Part shown: positions 1 to 11,400 of the stretch, piece by piece
Numbering within the stretch: the stretch's first letter is position 1
Layout of the letters: every line of letters begins with the position of its first letter
Program-made: the position numbers and the translations under genes
The notes under the pieces: model-generated
The model's input: only the letters and a program-made list of their open reading frames with translations
Told to the model about the DNA's origin: nothing
Databases searched by the model: none
Assembly (NCBI GenBank): GCA_964019335.1
Contig: OZ025656.1
Coordinates: forward strand, 742,001 to 806,000
Length of the DNA stretch: 64,000 nt
Reading direction: 5' to 3'
DNA from: Diplonema japonicum
Lineage: Eukaryota; Euglenozoa; Diplonemea; Diplonemida; Diplonemidae

Positions 1-656
1 TACTGTCGTTTAGGGTACGTATTTACCTTCGTGGGGACATACATCTGCCCGAGACGGAAATGTTTCCCGGTTTATAAACTACTCCCAGGTTTCTACCCGG
101 CACGCACAGACAACTGCTAGTTGGCTGACTCGTTTTTTTGGGAAAAGAAAAGAGGAAAAAGAAAAGGAGCACATCCTGCAACCTGAGCTACTGTCTGCCC
201 ACAGGACGAAATACAATTTGTAATTTTTTTTTTCTTAACGATTCTTTTTTTTTTTTTCTTGCATGAACAAAGAAAAACAATGAATTGTTATTGCTAAAAA
301 GAGTAGTGGTGGCATTGTTGGGCTTATCCTTCTACAGGTTAACCCCCCGGCTGTGCACAAACAACAATCAACCGGCTCTTTTTTCCCCAAAAGGAGGAAG
401 GTGATGGAAGGTCACGAAAGCGATCATCCGCACCTACCTGCCTTTGCTTCCTTTTTTGCCCCCAAAGGGCGGCCCTCTTGCAGGGGGCTTGTCCTGTACT
501 TTGAGTTTTTTTTCCCCTTCTTTTTTTTTGGATAAGAAATTTATTATCAGTACTAAAAGACTATTTCGTAGGTAGCACAGTTTGCATAAATGACCTTTTT
601 TTTATTTTAAGGCCAGCAAGTGCTAGTGCGCACAATCAGACGCCAGAGAATAGTTG

Positions 657-675
657 CCCCCCCCCCCCCCCCCCC
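657..675. repeat. Poly-C tract (19 C)
   Basis: An uninterrupted run of about 19 cytosines in the intergenic lead-in. A similar run of about 20 lies 120 bp downstream. Confidence 0.9.
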
Positions 676-795
676 GCTAAGGTCGTTATTCTGTACTTCT
701 TTGCCAAAGAGAAGAAGGGGGAAAGATGGGTAAGGAAAAACATCAAAAGACACTCCTATTCTTTTTTTCCCCTCCCTCCTTTCCTGCTGATGCCG

Positions 796-815
796 CCCCC
801 CCCCCCCCCCCCCCC
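796..815. repeat. Poly-C tract (20 C)
   Basis: An uninterrupted run of about 20 cytosines, between pyrimidine-rich stretches upstream of the ankyrin/RS gene. Confidence 0.9.
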
Positions 816-1010
816 GGTTGGTTATTCTTATATTCTTCTTCAGTTTTTTATTTTATTTTTTTATCTTTCTATTTACCCCCTTTTTTTTTGAGAAAGAAAA
901 AATCACTCTTTTCCCCCATTTTTTTGTTTTGCTGTTTTTTTTTTTTTTTTAGAGCAAATCGAGAAGGACGTTCCCCCCTTGAAGCGTAAAGGTATTGTGA
1001 GCAAAAGAAG

Positions 1011-2996
1011 ATGGATGTTGACGCTCTGTTCAGGGGCGTGAAGCTAGAAGACGTGAAGACAGTTGAGAAGTGGTGCAAAGGCGGTGGTGATGTCAACATC
1101 ATAGACCCGAAGACCTTTAAGAAGAGCACGCCGTTGCACTGGGCGGCGTACACGGGGTCTGCTGATGTGATCACTGTGCTTCTGAACTACAATGCTGACG
1201 TGAACGCGCAGGAGACTGACAAGCGTGTCCCCCTCCACCTTGCCGCCTTTGAAGGTCACTACGAAGCTGTGGAACTGCTGCTGAGTGCGGGTGCTGACTA
1301 CACTGTGCGTGACACACCAGGCAAGACGCCGTGCGAGGTCGCCATCATGAACGAGCACATCGAGGTCGCTCGTCTGTTCCCCAACTTCAAAGAAGTGGAG
1401 CACGCGAAGGGCTCCTCAGGCGACAACAGTGTCTTCAACAACAGCAACATCAACACCTCTCTCTCGTCCTCCCCCTTCGCCGCACCCCAAAGGCCATCCC
1501 TCACGCAGCCCCCCCCTAGACTCCACGCAGGAAACTACCACCGTCGTCTCTCCGAAGCCCACGAAGACGACTTCCCCAAAAGAGTCTCCCCCAAACGGTC
1601 TCCGCCACGCTCCTTGGAACCTGTTGACTCCGATCCCCCCGAAGCTTTCATAATTAGTGCCGGGCCTGACGCCTACCCAGTCGAGGGTACCTTCACCTTG
1701 GTCAAGGGCGGCAGCTGGGAGGGCATGCCCGTGTGGGAGTGTCACCAGCCTGACACAGGCAGGACAGGCTGCATATACTCCGGTACCAACGGGCTGTGGA
1801 TCATCACGGAGGATGTTTGGTATGTTCTTTTGTATTGTTTCTGAGCAAAGCACAGCCACATGAACGATGACTCTGGGCTGGTGACCTCTGCGCACAAGCA
1901 CGAGGGGGCGCTGCCCCACGAGATCCAGCAGTGGGAGTCGCACAACGGTGTTGATTGGGCGCTGGACAGGAGCATCGACGTACGCGCAGTCAGGCCAGGT
2001 GTCAAGAAGACGAACACATATATCGTGCCTGTCACACGGGACACAGAATCTGCTAGAGAACGGGAGAGGGACAGTGCCAGAGACAGAGACTCGCGCGATT
2101 ACGGAAGAGATCACAGGGACAGTGCCAGGGACTACGGCAGAGATAGCACCCGGGACTACAGGGACAGTGCCAGAGACCATGGCAGAGACAGACGCCAATC
2201 AACGAAAGCCTCGGTCTACAGATTAGAAGATGAAGAAGACCACGAGAGGAGGAGCTGGTTCGCCCAAGAGGAAAGGTCGAGGCGGCATATCGAGAAGCGC
2301 AACAAGAAAGAGCTAAGAGAGATCGTGGAAGAGAACGGGTCCTTCCCCAGCCCCGACAGGGACAGCGCGAGGTACAGTGAACCGCATAGCGCAATGGAAG
2401 CTGCTGCTAAACGGGCGCTACTGGGACCTGGGGAGTTTAATAATTATATCGAGGAGAAGGAGAAGAGGAGAATGGAGCGCAGAATGGAGAGAAGGAAGGA
2501 AAGGGAAGAGTACAGGTCGCAGAGAAGGGCGCAGAGGAGGAAGGAGAGAGAGATGTATAAAGAGATGAAGAAGAAGAAGAGCCGGAGTAGAAGCAGGAGC
2601 AGAGTGCGAGACATTGACGATTCGTATTCGTATGAACGGGACAGAAGTGTAAGGAGGAGCAGGAGCAGGCGTAGGGAGAGACGTGGGCAGTCGAGGTCGC
2701 CCGCAAGGTCTGTGAGGTCTGTGAGGTCTGTGAGCAGGAGTTCTGTGAGATCGCGATCGTCGTATGGCAGCAGGAGGTCCAGGAGGTCCACTTCCAGGAG
2801 GAGGGCACGCTCCCGCTCCTGCGCCTCTTCTGACACTGGTGAGGTCAACCACAGGAAGCCATGGCTCCCTCCTGGCTCCTCTTCGTCCGTCACAGGAAAA
2901 CGAATCAATTATGGCTTCACTGACTATAACACACACCTGGCAGGCTGGGATGACTACAGCCCTGCTCGCTCACGCAGTGGTCGTAGCTACTACTAA
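1011..2996 (+). CDS. Ankyrin-repeat protein with W-rich domain and RS-rich tail
   Basis: Two exons, 1011-1819 and 1856-2996, with a 36-nt GTATG..CAG intron; splicing joins the frames into 649 aa. Residues about 8-125 are ankyrin repeats (TPLHWAA, VPLHLAA, GADYTVRD). Residues about 225-305 form a W-rich domain (EGMPVWE, YSG..GLWII, then S-H-x-GA-PH..W) that also occurs in the receptor genes near 41.3 and 50.4 kb. The intron lies inside this domain. The C-terminal half is very charged: RD/RE repeats, a long K/R/E helix, then dense RS/SR dipeptides like splicing-factor RS domains. A role in RNA processing is inference from the RS tail only. A long T tract ending in AG at 951-952 precedes the start. 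Confidence 0.8.
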
Positions 2997-3491
2997 GCCA
3001 TGCATCAAACCAAGTAAGCAGAGGTGGATGTTGCTTGCTGGTGTGCAAAGAAGAAGGGTTCTCTTCATTCACTTTATGCAAAGAAGAGGTGTTCGTAGAT
3101 GTAATCTTTAATTTCTTTTTTTTCTTTTTGAACGAAATATCCGAGGGGAAAAAGAAACAAAAAATAATGAAAAGTCCCCATTCCCCAGTCCCTTCCCAAA
3201 GATAAGGCAGCTTCGACCCCCGTCTATTTGGCATCAGTCAAAGAAAACTGCAAAAGGAATAAAATAAAATAAAAAGGTCGGAAGTCACCCCTCCCCTGTT
3301 CCCCTCCATCACCTTGTTTAACACCCATGTCTACAGTAACCTTTCATTATTAAAAGCGTCAGATACCGCACCTACTTCCCTCTGGAAGGTTGTGTCCTCC
3401 TGGGTTTTGGGGGGTTTGTTTTTTCTTATTGTAATAATATTGTTGCATTTTTGTTCGTGCCCCATCCACGCAGGGTGGCCAGTAGATGTAG
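2997..3491. other. Intergenic region
   Basis: A 3' UTR-like and T-rich stretch with no credible ORF. It ends in a pyrimidine-rich run with CAG at 3471-3473, the likely acceptor for the next gene. An ATG-TAG start-stop pair lies at 3486-3491, directly before the chosen ATG. Confidence 0.6.
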
Positions 3492-4433
3492 ATGCCTCCT
3501 GCTCCCGTTGACGGCTCGGTACCACTCACGGTGTGGAGGGAGTTCCTGAAAGGTGAGTGTGAGTATCCAGAAGATGTGTGGGTGTGGGTTATGCAGAGTG
3601 AGGACTGCGTTGATTTCCAGTACAGAATCAGGGGAGTATTTGAGGCATGGCTCTTCGACAAGCAGAAGCCGTCGAAGAAGAGGCTGGGCATGGTGAAGAA
3701 ACGTGCACTGCACATCACACGGAGGTACCTTCCTGACAATGCATCTCTTCTCCTTTGTACTGACACTGTGTACCCAGACTGTCTTATGGATCCTTGCTGT
3801 TCATACTTGGACAGTGTCAGCACCTCGTGCCTCCCGACAGAGCGCAGCTGGTTCGTAGCCGTTCTCACCGCCGCCCTTCAGACATTTATGAAGATAGATG
3901 ACAGCAACGCGGAACTGATCGCAAAACGAAGCTACACTGAACAAGACAGGGGCCCGCGATGCCTTGCTGCCAACGCAGTCATCTCCATGTGTCTGTGTTG
4001 GGTAGATACACCAACCACCACTGAGGTGCTCAGCATTTTCAGTATGATCACAGGGAGAGGAGATGAGGTTAAACAGCAGCAGAACCTTCCCTCCCACGCG
4101 CACCCTGAGGAGCACGTGGAACGCGCTGCCGTTCTTCTTGCTGCAATTCGACAGCACGCCAATATGAGGGTTCCCACACTTGCCCCAGCTGTGAGCCCCC
4201 AGACTGTGTCAGAAGGGCATTCACATGCCCTACCGCCCGTCACTTTACCATCCCCCGACCCTGAGCCACCCACGTGCCTCGACTTCTGTGTCCACCCACG
4301 TGTTATTACCTCACGGATGCGAAGGAAGCTCCCTTCGTGGTGCACGATGCCGCCGAAGGTGCGGTCTTTTAATTGCAAGGTGCGTCCCAGCGGTGGTTCT
4401 CCAGGGCAGTACAAAATTTATCTAAGGTCCTAG
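3492..4433 (+). CDS. Hypothetical protein, 313 aa
   Basis: A single open frame starting at ATG 3492, 18 nt after a CAG acceptor-like site. I recognise no family. The N-terminal two thirds looks like a mixed helical, Cys/Trp-containing globular region. The last 100 residues are Pro/His rich and end in a basic tail. It has the same strand and acceptor spacing as its neighbours, which supports a real gene. No signal peptide or clear membrane segment was seen. Function unknown. Confidence 0.6.
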   Translation: MPPAPVDGSVPLTVWREFLKGECEYPEDVWVWVMQSEDCVDFQYRIRGVFEAWLFDKQKPSKKRLGMVKKRALHITRRYLPDNASLLLCTDTVYPDCLMDPCCSYLDSVSTSCLPTERSWFVAVLTAALQTFMKIDDSNAELIAKRSYTEQDRGPRCLAANAVISMCLCWVDTPTTTEVLSIFSMITGRGDEVKQQQNLPSHAHPEEHVERAAVLLAAIRQHANMRVPTLAPAVSPQTVSEGHSHALPPVTLPSPDPEPPTCLDFCVHPRVITSRMRRKLPSWCTMPPKVRSFNCKVRPSGGSPGQYKIYLRS

Positions 4434-4497
4434 TTTGTGAAGTTTCTTGTGCTTCTGACATGCTTTTTTTAATAAGAATTTCACAGAATTGAACACC

Positions 4498-4859
4498 AAG
4501 GGAGGAATATGGCATCAACTGACGAGCTTGCCTGTGTCTACGCGGCGCTCATCCTTCACGATGAGGGGTTGGAGTGCACTGCTGACAAGATCAGCACCCT
4601 CACCAAGGCAGCCCAGTTGAATGTTGAGTCGTTCTACCCCGGTCTGTTCGCCTCCTTCCTGGAGCAGTCCTCTCTTGAGGGTCTCCTTGCCAACACGGGT
4701 GGGGCTGCCCCCGAGGCTGCTGCACCTGCTGGTGAGGCTGCTGCTGCCGCTGCACCCGAGGGCAAGAAGGTTTGTTTATTCTTACTTCATACCCTCACCA
4801 TAGGCCGCACCCGAAGACGACGACGAGGAGGAAGAGATGGCCTTTGACATGTTCGACTA
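4498..4859 (+). repeat. P1 gene duplicate block, copy 1
   Basis: 362 bp matching 5070-5431, including the intron. I see one difference, at 4682 (T) versus 5254 (G), a synonymous glycine change. Similarity starts 11 nt before the ATG and stops in the stop codon (TAA versus TAG); the UTRs are unrelated. Confidence 0.9.
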
Positions 4860-4860
4860 A
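4509..4860 (+). CDS. RPLP1: 60S acidic ribosomal protein P1, copy 1
   Basis: Exons 4509-4769 and 4804-4860, separated by a 34-nt GTTTG..TAG intron, give 105 aa. The N-terminal half matches the P1 dimerisation domain ([15 protein letters not shown]). An Ala/Pro/Glu hinge follows, then an acidic tail ending in [11 protein letters not shown], close to the usual P1/P2 C-terminus that binds elongation factors at the ribosome stalk. The intron sits exactly before the acidic tail. TTTCACAG ends at 4486, 22 nt before the ATG. The downstream gene at 5081 is a near-perfect copy. Confidence 0.95.
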
Positions 4861-5080
4861 GAACAAGGAATGAACAATTAGAAACACGAAGGGGCGTATG
4901 CAGAGATGCGCCAGAAGCCATAACCGTTACGTACTTGCCACTCCTATACAGCTTGCCCATCGATGGGGGTGGCGGCCTCTATTGTCTCTGGAGTATTTCT
5001 ATTTGCTTGATTCCATTTTTTCCAGCTTTTTATACTTGTTTTTAACTTATCTCAGGAGATCGATCGATTAAGGGAGGAAT
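4861..5080. other. Short spacer between the P1 copies
   Basis: 220 bp with no ORF. It ends in a T-rich run with CTCAG at 5051-5055, the likely acceptor for P1 copy 2. Confidence 0.6.
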
Positions 5081-5431
5081 ATGGCATCAACTGACGAGCT
5101 TGCCTGTGTCTACGCGGCGCTCATCCTTCACGATGAGGGGTTGGAGTGCACTGCTGACAAGATCAGCACCCTCACCAAGGCAGCCCAGTTGAATGTTGAG
5201 TCGTTCTACCCCGGTCTGTTCGCCTCCTTCCTGGAGCAGTCCTCTCTTGAGGGGCTCCTTGCCAACACGGGTGGGGCTGCCCCCGAGGCTGCTGCACCTG
5301 CTGGTGAGGCTGCTGCTGCCGCTGCACCCGAGGGCAAGAAGGTTTGTTTATTCTTACTTCATACCCTCACCATAGGCCGCACCCGAAGACGACGACGAGG
5401 AGGAAGAGATGGCCTTTGACATGTTCGACTA
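5070..5431 (+). repeat. P1 gene duplicate block, copy 2
   Basis: The second member of the near-identical pair with 4498-4859, at an offset of 572 bp. Confidence 0.9.
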
Positions 5432-5432
5432 G
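5081..5432 (+). CDS. RPLP1: 60S acidic ribosomal protein P1, copy 2
   Basis: Exons 5081-5341 and 5376-5432, with the same 34-nt intron as copy 1, encode an identical 105-aa protein. The stop is TAG instead of TAA. The acceptor upstream is CTCAG ending at 5055. Only 55 bp separate its stop from the next start codon, which shows how compact the locus is. Confidence 0.95.
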
Positions 5433-5487
5433 ACGTGTTTATGCAGTTGAGCCTTCGCCACATCACCACACACAGGTACCCTTTAAG

Positions 5488-8400
5488 ATGGAGGGCGATG
5501 GGGTATCGAGCATACAGTGCGTTGAGATCCTTTCAAGCGATGGAAACACCCCCCCGCAGCAGCTTGTATTTAGGGGGAGCTATCACGACCTGGACCTAGC
5601 TGTGAAAGTGATGATGATCCCCGAGGAAGCAAGCGAGATTGTGACTGAGATTTTGAGTGACGAGACGAAGTCTGATTTAGTGCACCAGATCTTACAGGTG
5701 AAGGACTACCACTGGGTAGTCATGAAGTATTGTGACTGCAGTATAGGCGATGCCATAGCGTTACTGAAGTCCATTACAGAAGAAGAGATACAGGCGGTGG
5801 TTTGGTGGACACTCCAAGCGCTAGACAAGTGGCATGGCTGCGAATCAGTACACGGGAACATCAAGCCAAACAATATACTCCTCTTCGAGGGGCAGGTTGT
5901 ACTCTCAGACCAAGGATTAGGTGAGCTCTCAGTGAACCTGCACCCTGCGCGGCTGTGTCCAGAAGGGGAGCACTTCAACGACCTTCCGCCTGCTGACATC
6001 TGGGCTTTAGGGGTGTCCATTATCGAGATGATTGACAAAGTGCCGCCTTACTACCAGCTCAATGACAAGGAGATCGAAGAGCGGCAGAAAGAGGGTGCTC
6101 CGGAAATCACGTCGAGGGCATCCAGGAGCAGTGCCATGAACGACTTCGTCTCGCAGTGCCTGGAGGTGAAGCCCGAGAGGCGTGCAACTATCGAGACACT
6201 CATCAATCACCCATGGATGTCACAGGTGACAGAAGAGGGTGCCGAAGTCTGTGTACATAACATCACCGACCGTGTCACCAACGTGATGAACGAATGGCAC
6301 ACAGTCAACGGCGGGCATGCCCCTATGCTCCGCGTTATCCGAACCTTCCAGCAGCAGCTCTCCGACTCCAAGGGTTCGGTCCTTGAAGATATCATGCCCA
6401 CAACTCTGCAGCCTCCATTTGAGAACTTGACAGAATTACCCGAGTGCGTGCAGCCTGAGAAGGAGCCTGAGCCGGTTGTCTTGCGTGACAAAACCGCTGG
6501 TGAGTTCTGGCTGTCCAAGCCAGACCCCTCCCTAGAACCGCAGGCAACTGTCATCACCAACGTCACTCGTGTGGATGCTTACATCATGGGCCCCAATCTG
6601 AGCGTGCTTGTCAGACGCATGCGGAATGGATCCCTCATGATCGGCCCCTGCAAGGGGGTAGTCAGACTCGAAGGGCTCGAGAACGTGAAGGTGTCCGTGG
6701 CCGCTAGACGGGTCGAAATGGAGGCGTGCCAGGACGTATGTCTCACGCTGTACACGCAAGAGCCGCTGCAGCTCGAAGGGTGTGCCTTAGAGTCCTTAGA
6801 GATAGAACCGTGGAACTGGAGGTACCCCAGACAAGCGGAGCTCATGAAGCTTGCAAGCCTAGACCCTTATGAGAACAGGTGGAACGAGATTGAGATCAAC
6901 GACGTGAACGACCAGGGCTTGAGACTGCTTCGGGATCCATATGCCCTTTTCAGTGAGAAGGACTTCCAACCAGAGAAAGAAGAGCTAGGGGAGCAGTCAG
7001 TGTTTCTGCTGAAGGATGTGAAGGCTTCCGTGCGACCCGATGAGCAGGACTGCATCTACATCTCTTCGCGGAAGCAGGTCAGAGTGGTGAGATGCCCTGG
7101 TGAACTAGAGGGCAAGAAGAATGTGCTTCTGGAAGAAAACAGCAGGTGTGAATTCATGTTCCTGGACTGTTTAGAAAATGTGGAGCTGCATAATCTGAAT
7201 GCTTGCCAGGTAGTGTTGGGGCCAACGAGGAAGCTGACGTTACGAGGTTTGGTGAGCTGTGTTGTCATAGTAGCGTGCAAAGAAGTGAAGATTTTTGGGT
7301 GCACCGAGGCGTGCATCTTCATGTGGAGCGAGACGCCCCCCATTGTCATCAGTAGCGTGTTGGAGATTGCGGAGTTCAATACCTGCTGGCCACTGCTGAA
7401 CGAACAGGTCAAGAAGATGGACTTCAAGGGAAAGGGTGAGCACCATGACATCCGTGACGGCGGTGAGGAGATGAGCGATGTGGCAAAGCTTGAAGCTGTT
7501 CCGTACAGAGAGATACCTGTCGTGGACAGTTCTGGAGATCTCATCGCTCCTATGGTGTTCCCTTTTGACGACTCGGAACTCGAGCGTGGCGATGAGATCA
7601 ACTGCGACTTCAAGCCCATCACGTCGCGAAGAACGGGGATAAGAAACTTCAGGAGCACTATCGGGGACTGCGAGGACATGCGGTCACTCACCAATAACAG
7701 TGTGATCCCTTTCCCGAAGGATTTTCTAAACAGCTCCGGCACTGCCATCCTGAGTATAAATAACATGCTTGTGAGCAGGAATGACGGCACGATCAGTGGG
7801 AGGCTGGTTATTGAAAATGTTAATAGCAGCGAAGTCTTGATTTTCGACAGGTCGGAAAGCGCGTCTGTAAAGACCGTGATGGGGTCAAAGCTCATCATCG
7901 GCCCCGTGCAGAATGTGCTGGTGATCGAAGACTGTGAGGACACAATCATCGTGGCTGCCGCCTCTGAGATCATTGTAAAGCGATGCAAAAACTGCAAGCT
8001 GTACTTGTGGTGCGGTGACAACTTCGTCCTCCACGCCTCTTCTGTAGAGCTGTTCCCTTTCAACGTGGTTTATCCGAAGCTTGCGGAACAGGCAGTTGCT
8101 GCTTTTGGCGAAAGTCGATTAGCACTCCCATCGCGGCACGCAAAGGTGCTGGACCTATCAAAGAACGACTCAAGGTATCCTGAGCCGCATTACAACGTCT
8201 ATGCTGCTGCTGACATACCACAAGAGATTATTACAGTTGTAGGCGAGTCACCTTCTGCTTTTCCTTTCCTTCCTGTTCCCACGTTACTTCTGTCAGATCT
8301 CTCCGACTCCGAAAGCGAGCCCCAATCACCCACATCGCCCCAGGATGTTGTGGTCAAGTCACCCAATATCGTGAGCCATGTGTCAGAAGAACGAGTCGAG

Positions 8401-11400
8401 CGTGAGCTCAATAGTCTGAACGGGAGCGCATTCGAAATCGACCACGCGGTCAAGAGCACTATCATTATCGCTGATGTTGCCACCTTCGTGACGGTGTCCG
8501 ACTGCAGCTCATCTGAAATCGTGATCGGGCCGACCGAGGGTATTATAACCCTCAAGAATCTGGTTGACTGCAAGGTGTGGTGTATCTCGTCATCTCTGGA
8601 AGTGACTAACCTTAACGGCTGTCAGCTGCATCTCTTCTGCTCTTCCCCTCCCATCCTACACAATGTCACAGCCACAACGCTGTCCCCCTTCAACGCGAGA
8701 CTACCCAACCTCCCTTTATTGTTTGAGAGGGCTGGCATAGACAGAGCAGTGAATGTGTTTGACAAGCCTGAGTTACGAAGCTGCGATGTCACGCTGCCCG
8801 AGTACAAGAACATTCTTCCTCTGCAAAACTTTAAGCTCCTCCTGCGGTTGCTTGAAGACCCGGTTTGCGTACCCGAGATCGAGGATTTTTTGACAGGTAA
8901 GACACCTGAGCCTGTTGTACCGGCCCCCGAGCCCGCACTTGAGCCTGTGGAACCAGTCGTGGCCACTTCCGATGAACCTATTTGGAGAGCAGCAGTGAAC
9001 GCAGCTTTGCATGGGGAAGACATGAAAGGTCCGTGGGACGTAGCTGGCGAGAGTCGTCCGACTCCTGCGAAATGGTTCAAGTCGGAGGTAACTGCGACCT
9101 CGGTAAGCTTTTTCACTGGAAAGACTGTTGTGATTCCAGAATCAGACTTCAAGAAAGGACAACAGGTATGATCCAATGCATGTGCTTGCAGTATATTACA
9201 GGTTGAGCTCAACGAGCTAGTTGACTGCCGTGTTGTGGTTCTTGGTTCTTGCAACAACTACATGATCGATAAGTGCAAGAACTGTGAGTTTGTTCTTGGG
9301 CCTTGCAGTGCTGCTTTGTTCATTCGCACCTGCGAGAATTTGTGCATCACAGGTGCCTGCCGACAGCTCAGGCTCTACGAGCTCATTGATTCCGAGCTCT
9401 TCCTTCATGTTGAAACAGACCCTTGTGTTGAGTCTTCGAAGGATATCATTCTACGCCCGTTGAACATGAGGTGTGCCTTGCCCTGTTTCACCACACCACA
9501 CACAGGATGCCTGGTCTCATCAACGCCTTTGAAGAAGCGAAGTTGAAGGCAGGTGAGAATCGCTTTCATCATGCAGCTGACTTCAATACCTTTTCGAATG
9601 CAGATGCTGTGATCGGATTCAAGATACCTGACTGGGTGGGGGTTCTGAAGATGCGCTCGATTGCATACTTCGGCCATGGCAGTGCAGATGCTCCTGAAGG
9701 TGTGATGCAAATCTTGGAAGGTGCATCACGAGGGGGCGCAAGCCTTGAGAAGTCTTCTGGTGTGTACAGGATGGGCGAGCAGGGGGTCACTGCAAAAGCA
9801 GCCTTCCAGCAGCATGTGGTGTGTGAGGCTGTTGAGGTCGGTGTGCAGGATGACGACGGCGGCAATAATGAAGAAGGTGTCAACGAATACCGTGACGATG
9901 ATGATGGTGATAATGAAGGTGATGTTGATGATGAGAGTGACCTCACACTGGACAGCGACATGCGGTCAGGACGATCAACAACAAAGAAGTCGAATGAGGT
10001 GGAGAAAGAAGCGGAGGTAGCAAGTAAAGCAGGGCTAACAGTAGAGACCATTTCCGATGAAAGTACACAGGAGGTACCGGGAAGACTCAAACTGTTCGCA
10101 GGACGGCGTCTAGCTCCCCATGCGGTATGCATATAGCCTTTTAGACCTTCACAGGACTACACTCTAAGCCCGTTGCCTGTAGGGGATATTTTGTCGTGTA
10201 TACCTACTCCATACAGGGTATGTTAAGCTACCAATACTTACAGTCAACAGGAGTCACTTACGATACTCCACGCATCACTGGTAGATGAGTTTGCTAGCAT
10301 TAAGCCACTCGTGGTTAGCACAGACAAGGGCACGCTATTCGGTACTCTGGGGGATATGACAGTGGAAGGCGACTGCATCCTCGTGCAGGGTGCTGTGGGT
10401 GGCACTCTCAACATCAAGGGCTACAGCTCGCGGGTTATACTTGACAATTGTGAGAATCTCACCGTCAGGACTGATATTCTCGACACTTTGTGGGTGTACA
10501 ACTGCAACAACTGCAGTGTGTTCACCGTGTGTAAAAGTCTTCTGATCGGTGGCTGCGTTGACTGCAATGTCAACACTTACGTTACGTCACCGCCAATCCT
10601 TGAGCGCTGCCGGGACATTACCCTTCGCCAGTGGTCTCAATGCGTGACGAACGGCATGCTCCGTCCGGAATTTCGCAGGGCAGTCAATCACTACGACCGC
10701 CCCTTTGATCTCTCCAAGCCCGGTCTGGCATCCTCCCCTTCTCGGATTATTTCTGTTGTCGAGAGCCCCTCTTTCACAATAGATACGAAGACCTTACCCG
10801 ATGCGCTGTCGCCGTTGTTGAAGAAGACGTTCTCAGCCTTCGACTACAATGACACCAACAAGAATGCTACTAGCAGCAGCGCTCTTAACAGTGCCCCAGA
10901 GCCACCTGCTGCTGTTCAGCCCACACCTGCACCAGCCCCCGAGCCCGCACTTGAGCCTGTGGAGCCAGTCGTGGCCACTTCCGATGAACCTATTTGGAGA
11001 GCAGCAGTGAACGCAGCTTTGCATGGGGAAGACATGAAAGGTCCGTGGGACGTAGCTGGCGAGAGTCGTCCGACTCCTGCGAAATGGTTCAAGTCGGAGG
11101 TAACTGCGACCTCGGTAAGCTTTTTCACTGGAAAGACTGTTGTGATTCCAGAATCAGACTTCAAGAAAGGACAACAGGTATGATCCAATGCATGTGCTTG
11201 CAGTATATTACAGGTTGAGCTCAACGAGCTAGTTGACTGCCGTGTTGTGGTTCTTGGTTCTTGCAACAACTACATGATCGATAAGTGCAAGAACTGTGAG
11301 TTTGTTCTTGGGCCTTGCAGTGCTGCTTTGTTCATTCGCACCTGCGAGAATTTGTGCATCACAGGTGCCTGCCGACAGCTCAGGCTCTACGAGCTCATTG

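Larger units (their letters stand above)
1..1010. other. Non-coding lead-in with homopolymer tracts
   Basis: No gene could be supported here. Two frames are open from base 1 for about 80-120 nt and could be the tail of an upstream gene, but nothing is recognisable. The rest is rich in T runs, A runs and two long C runs. A long T tract ending in AG at 951-952 is a likely splice acceptor for the gene starting at 1011. Confidence 0.6.

Noticed and set aside
353-535. 60-codon + strand ORF
   Set aside because: Starts with a non-ATG codon and is mostly low-complexity Phe/Pro from T and C runs.
1416-2198. Minus-strand ORF of 260 codons
   Set aside because: Shadow of the repetitive RD/RS coding region on the + strand; Val/Pro-biased composition.
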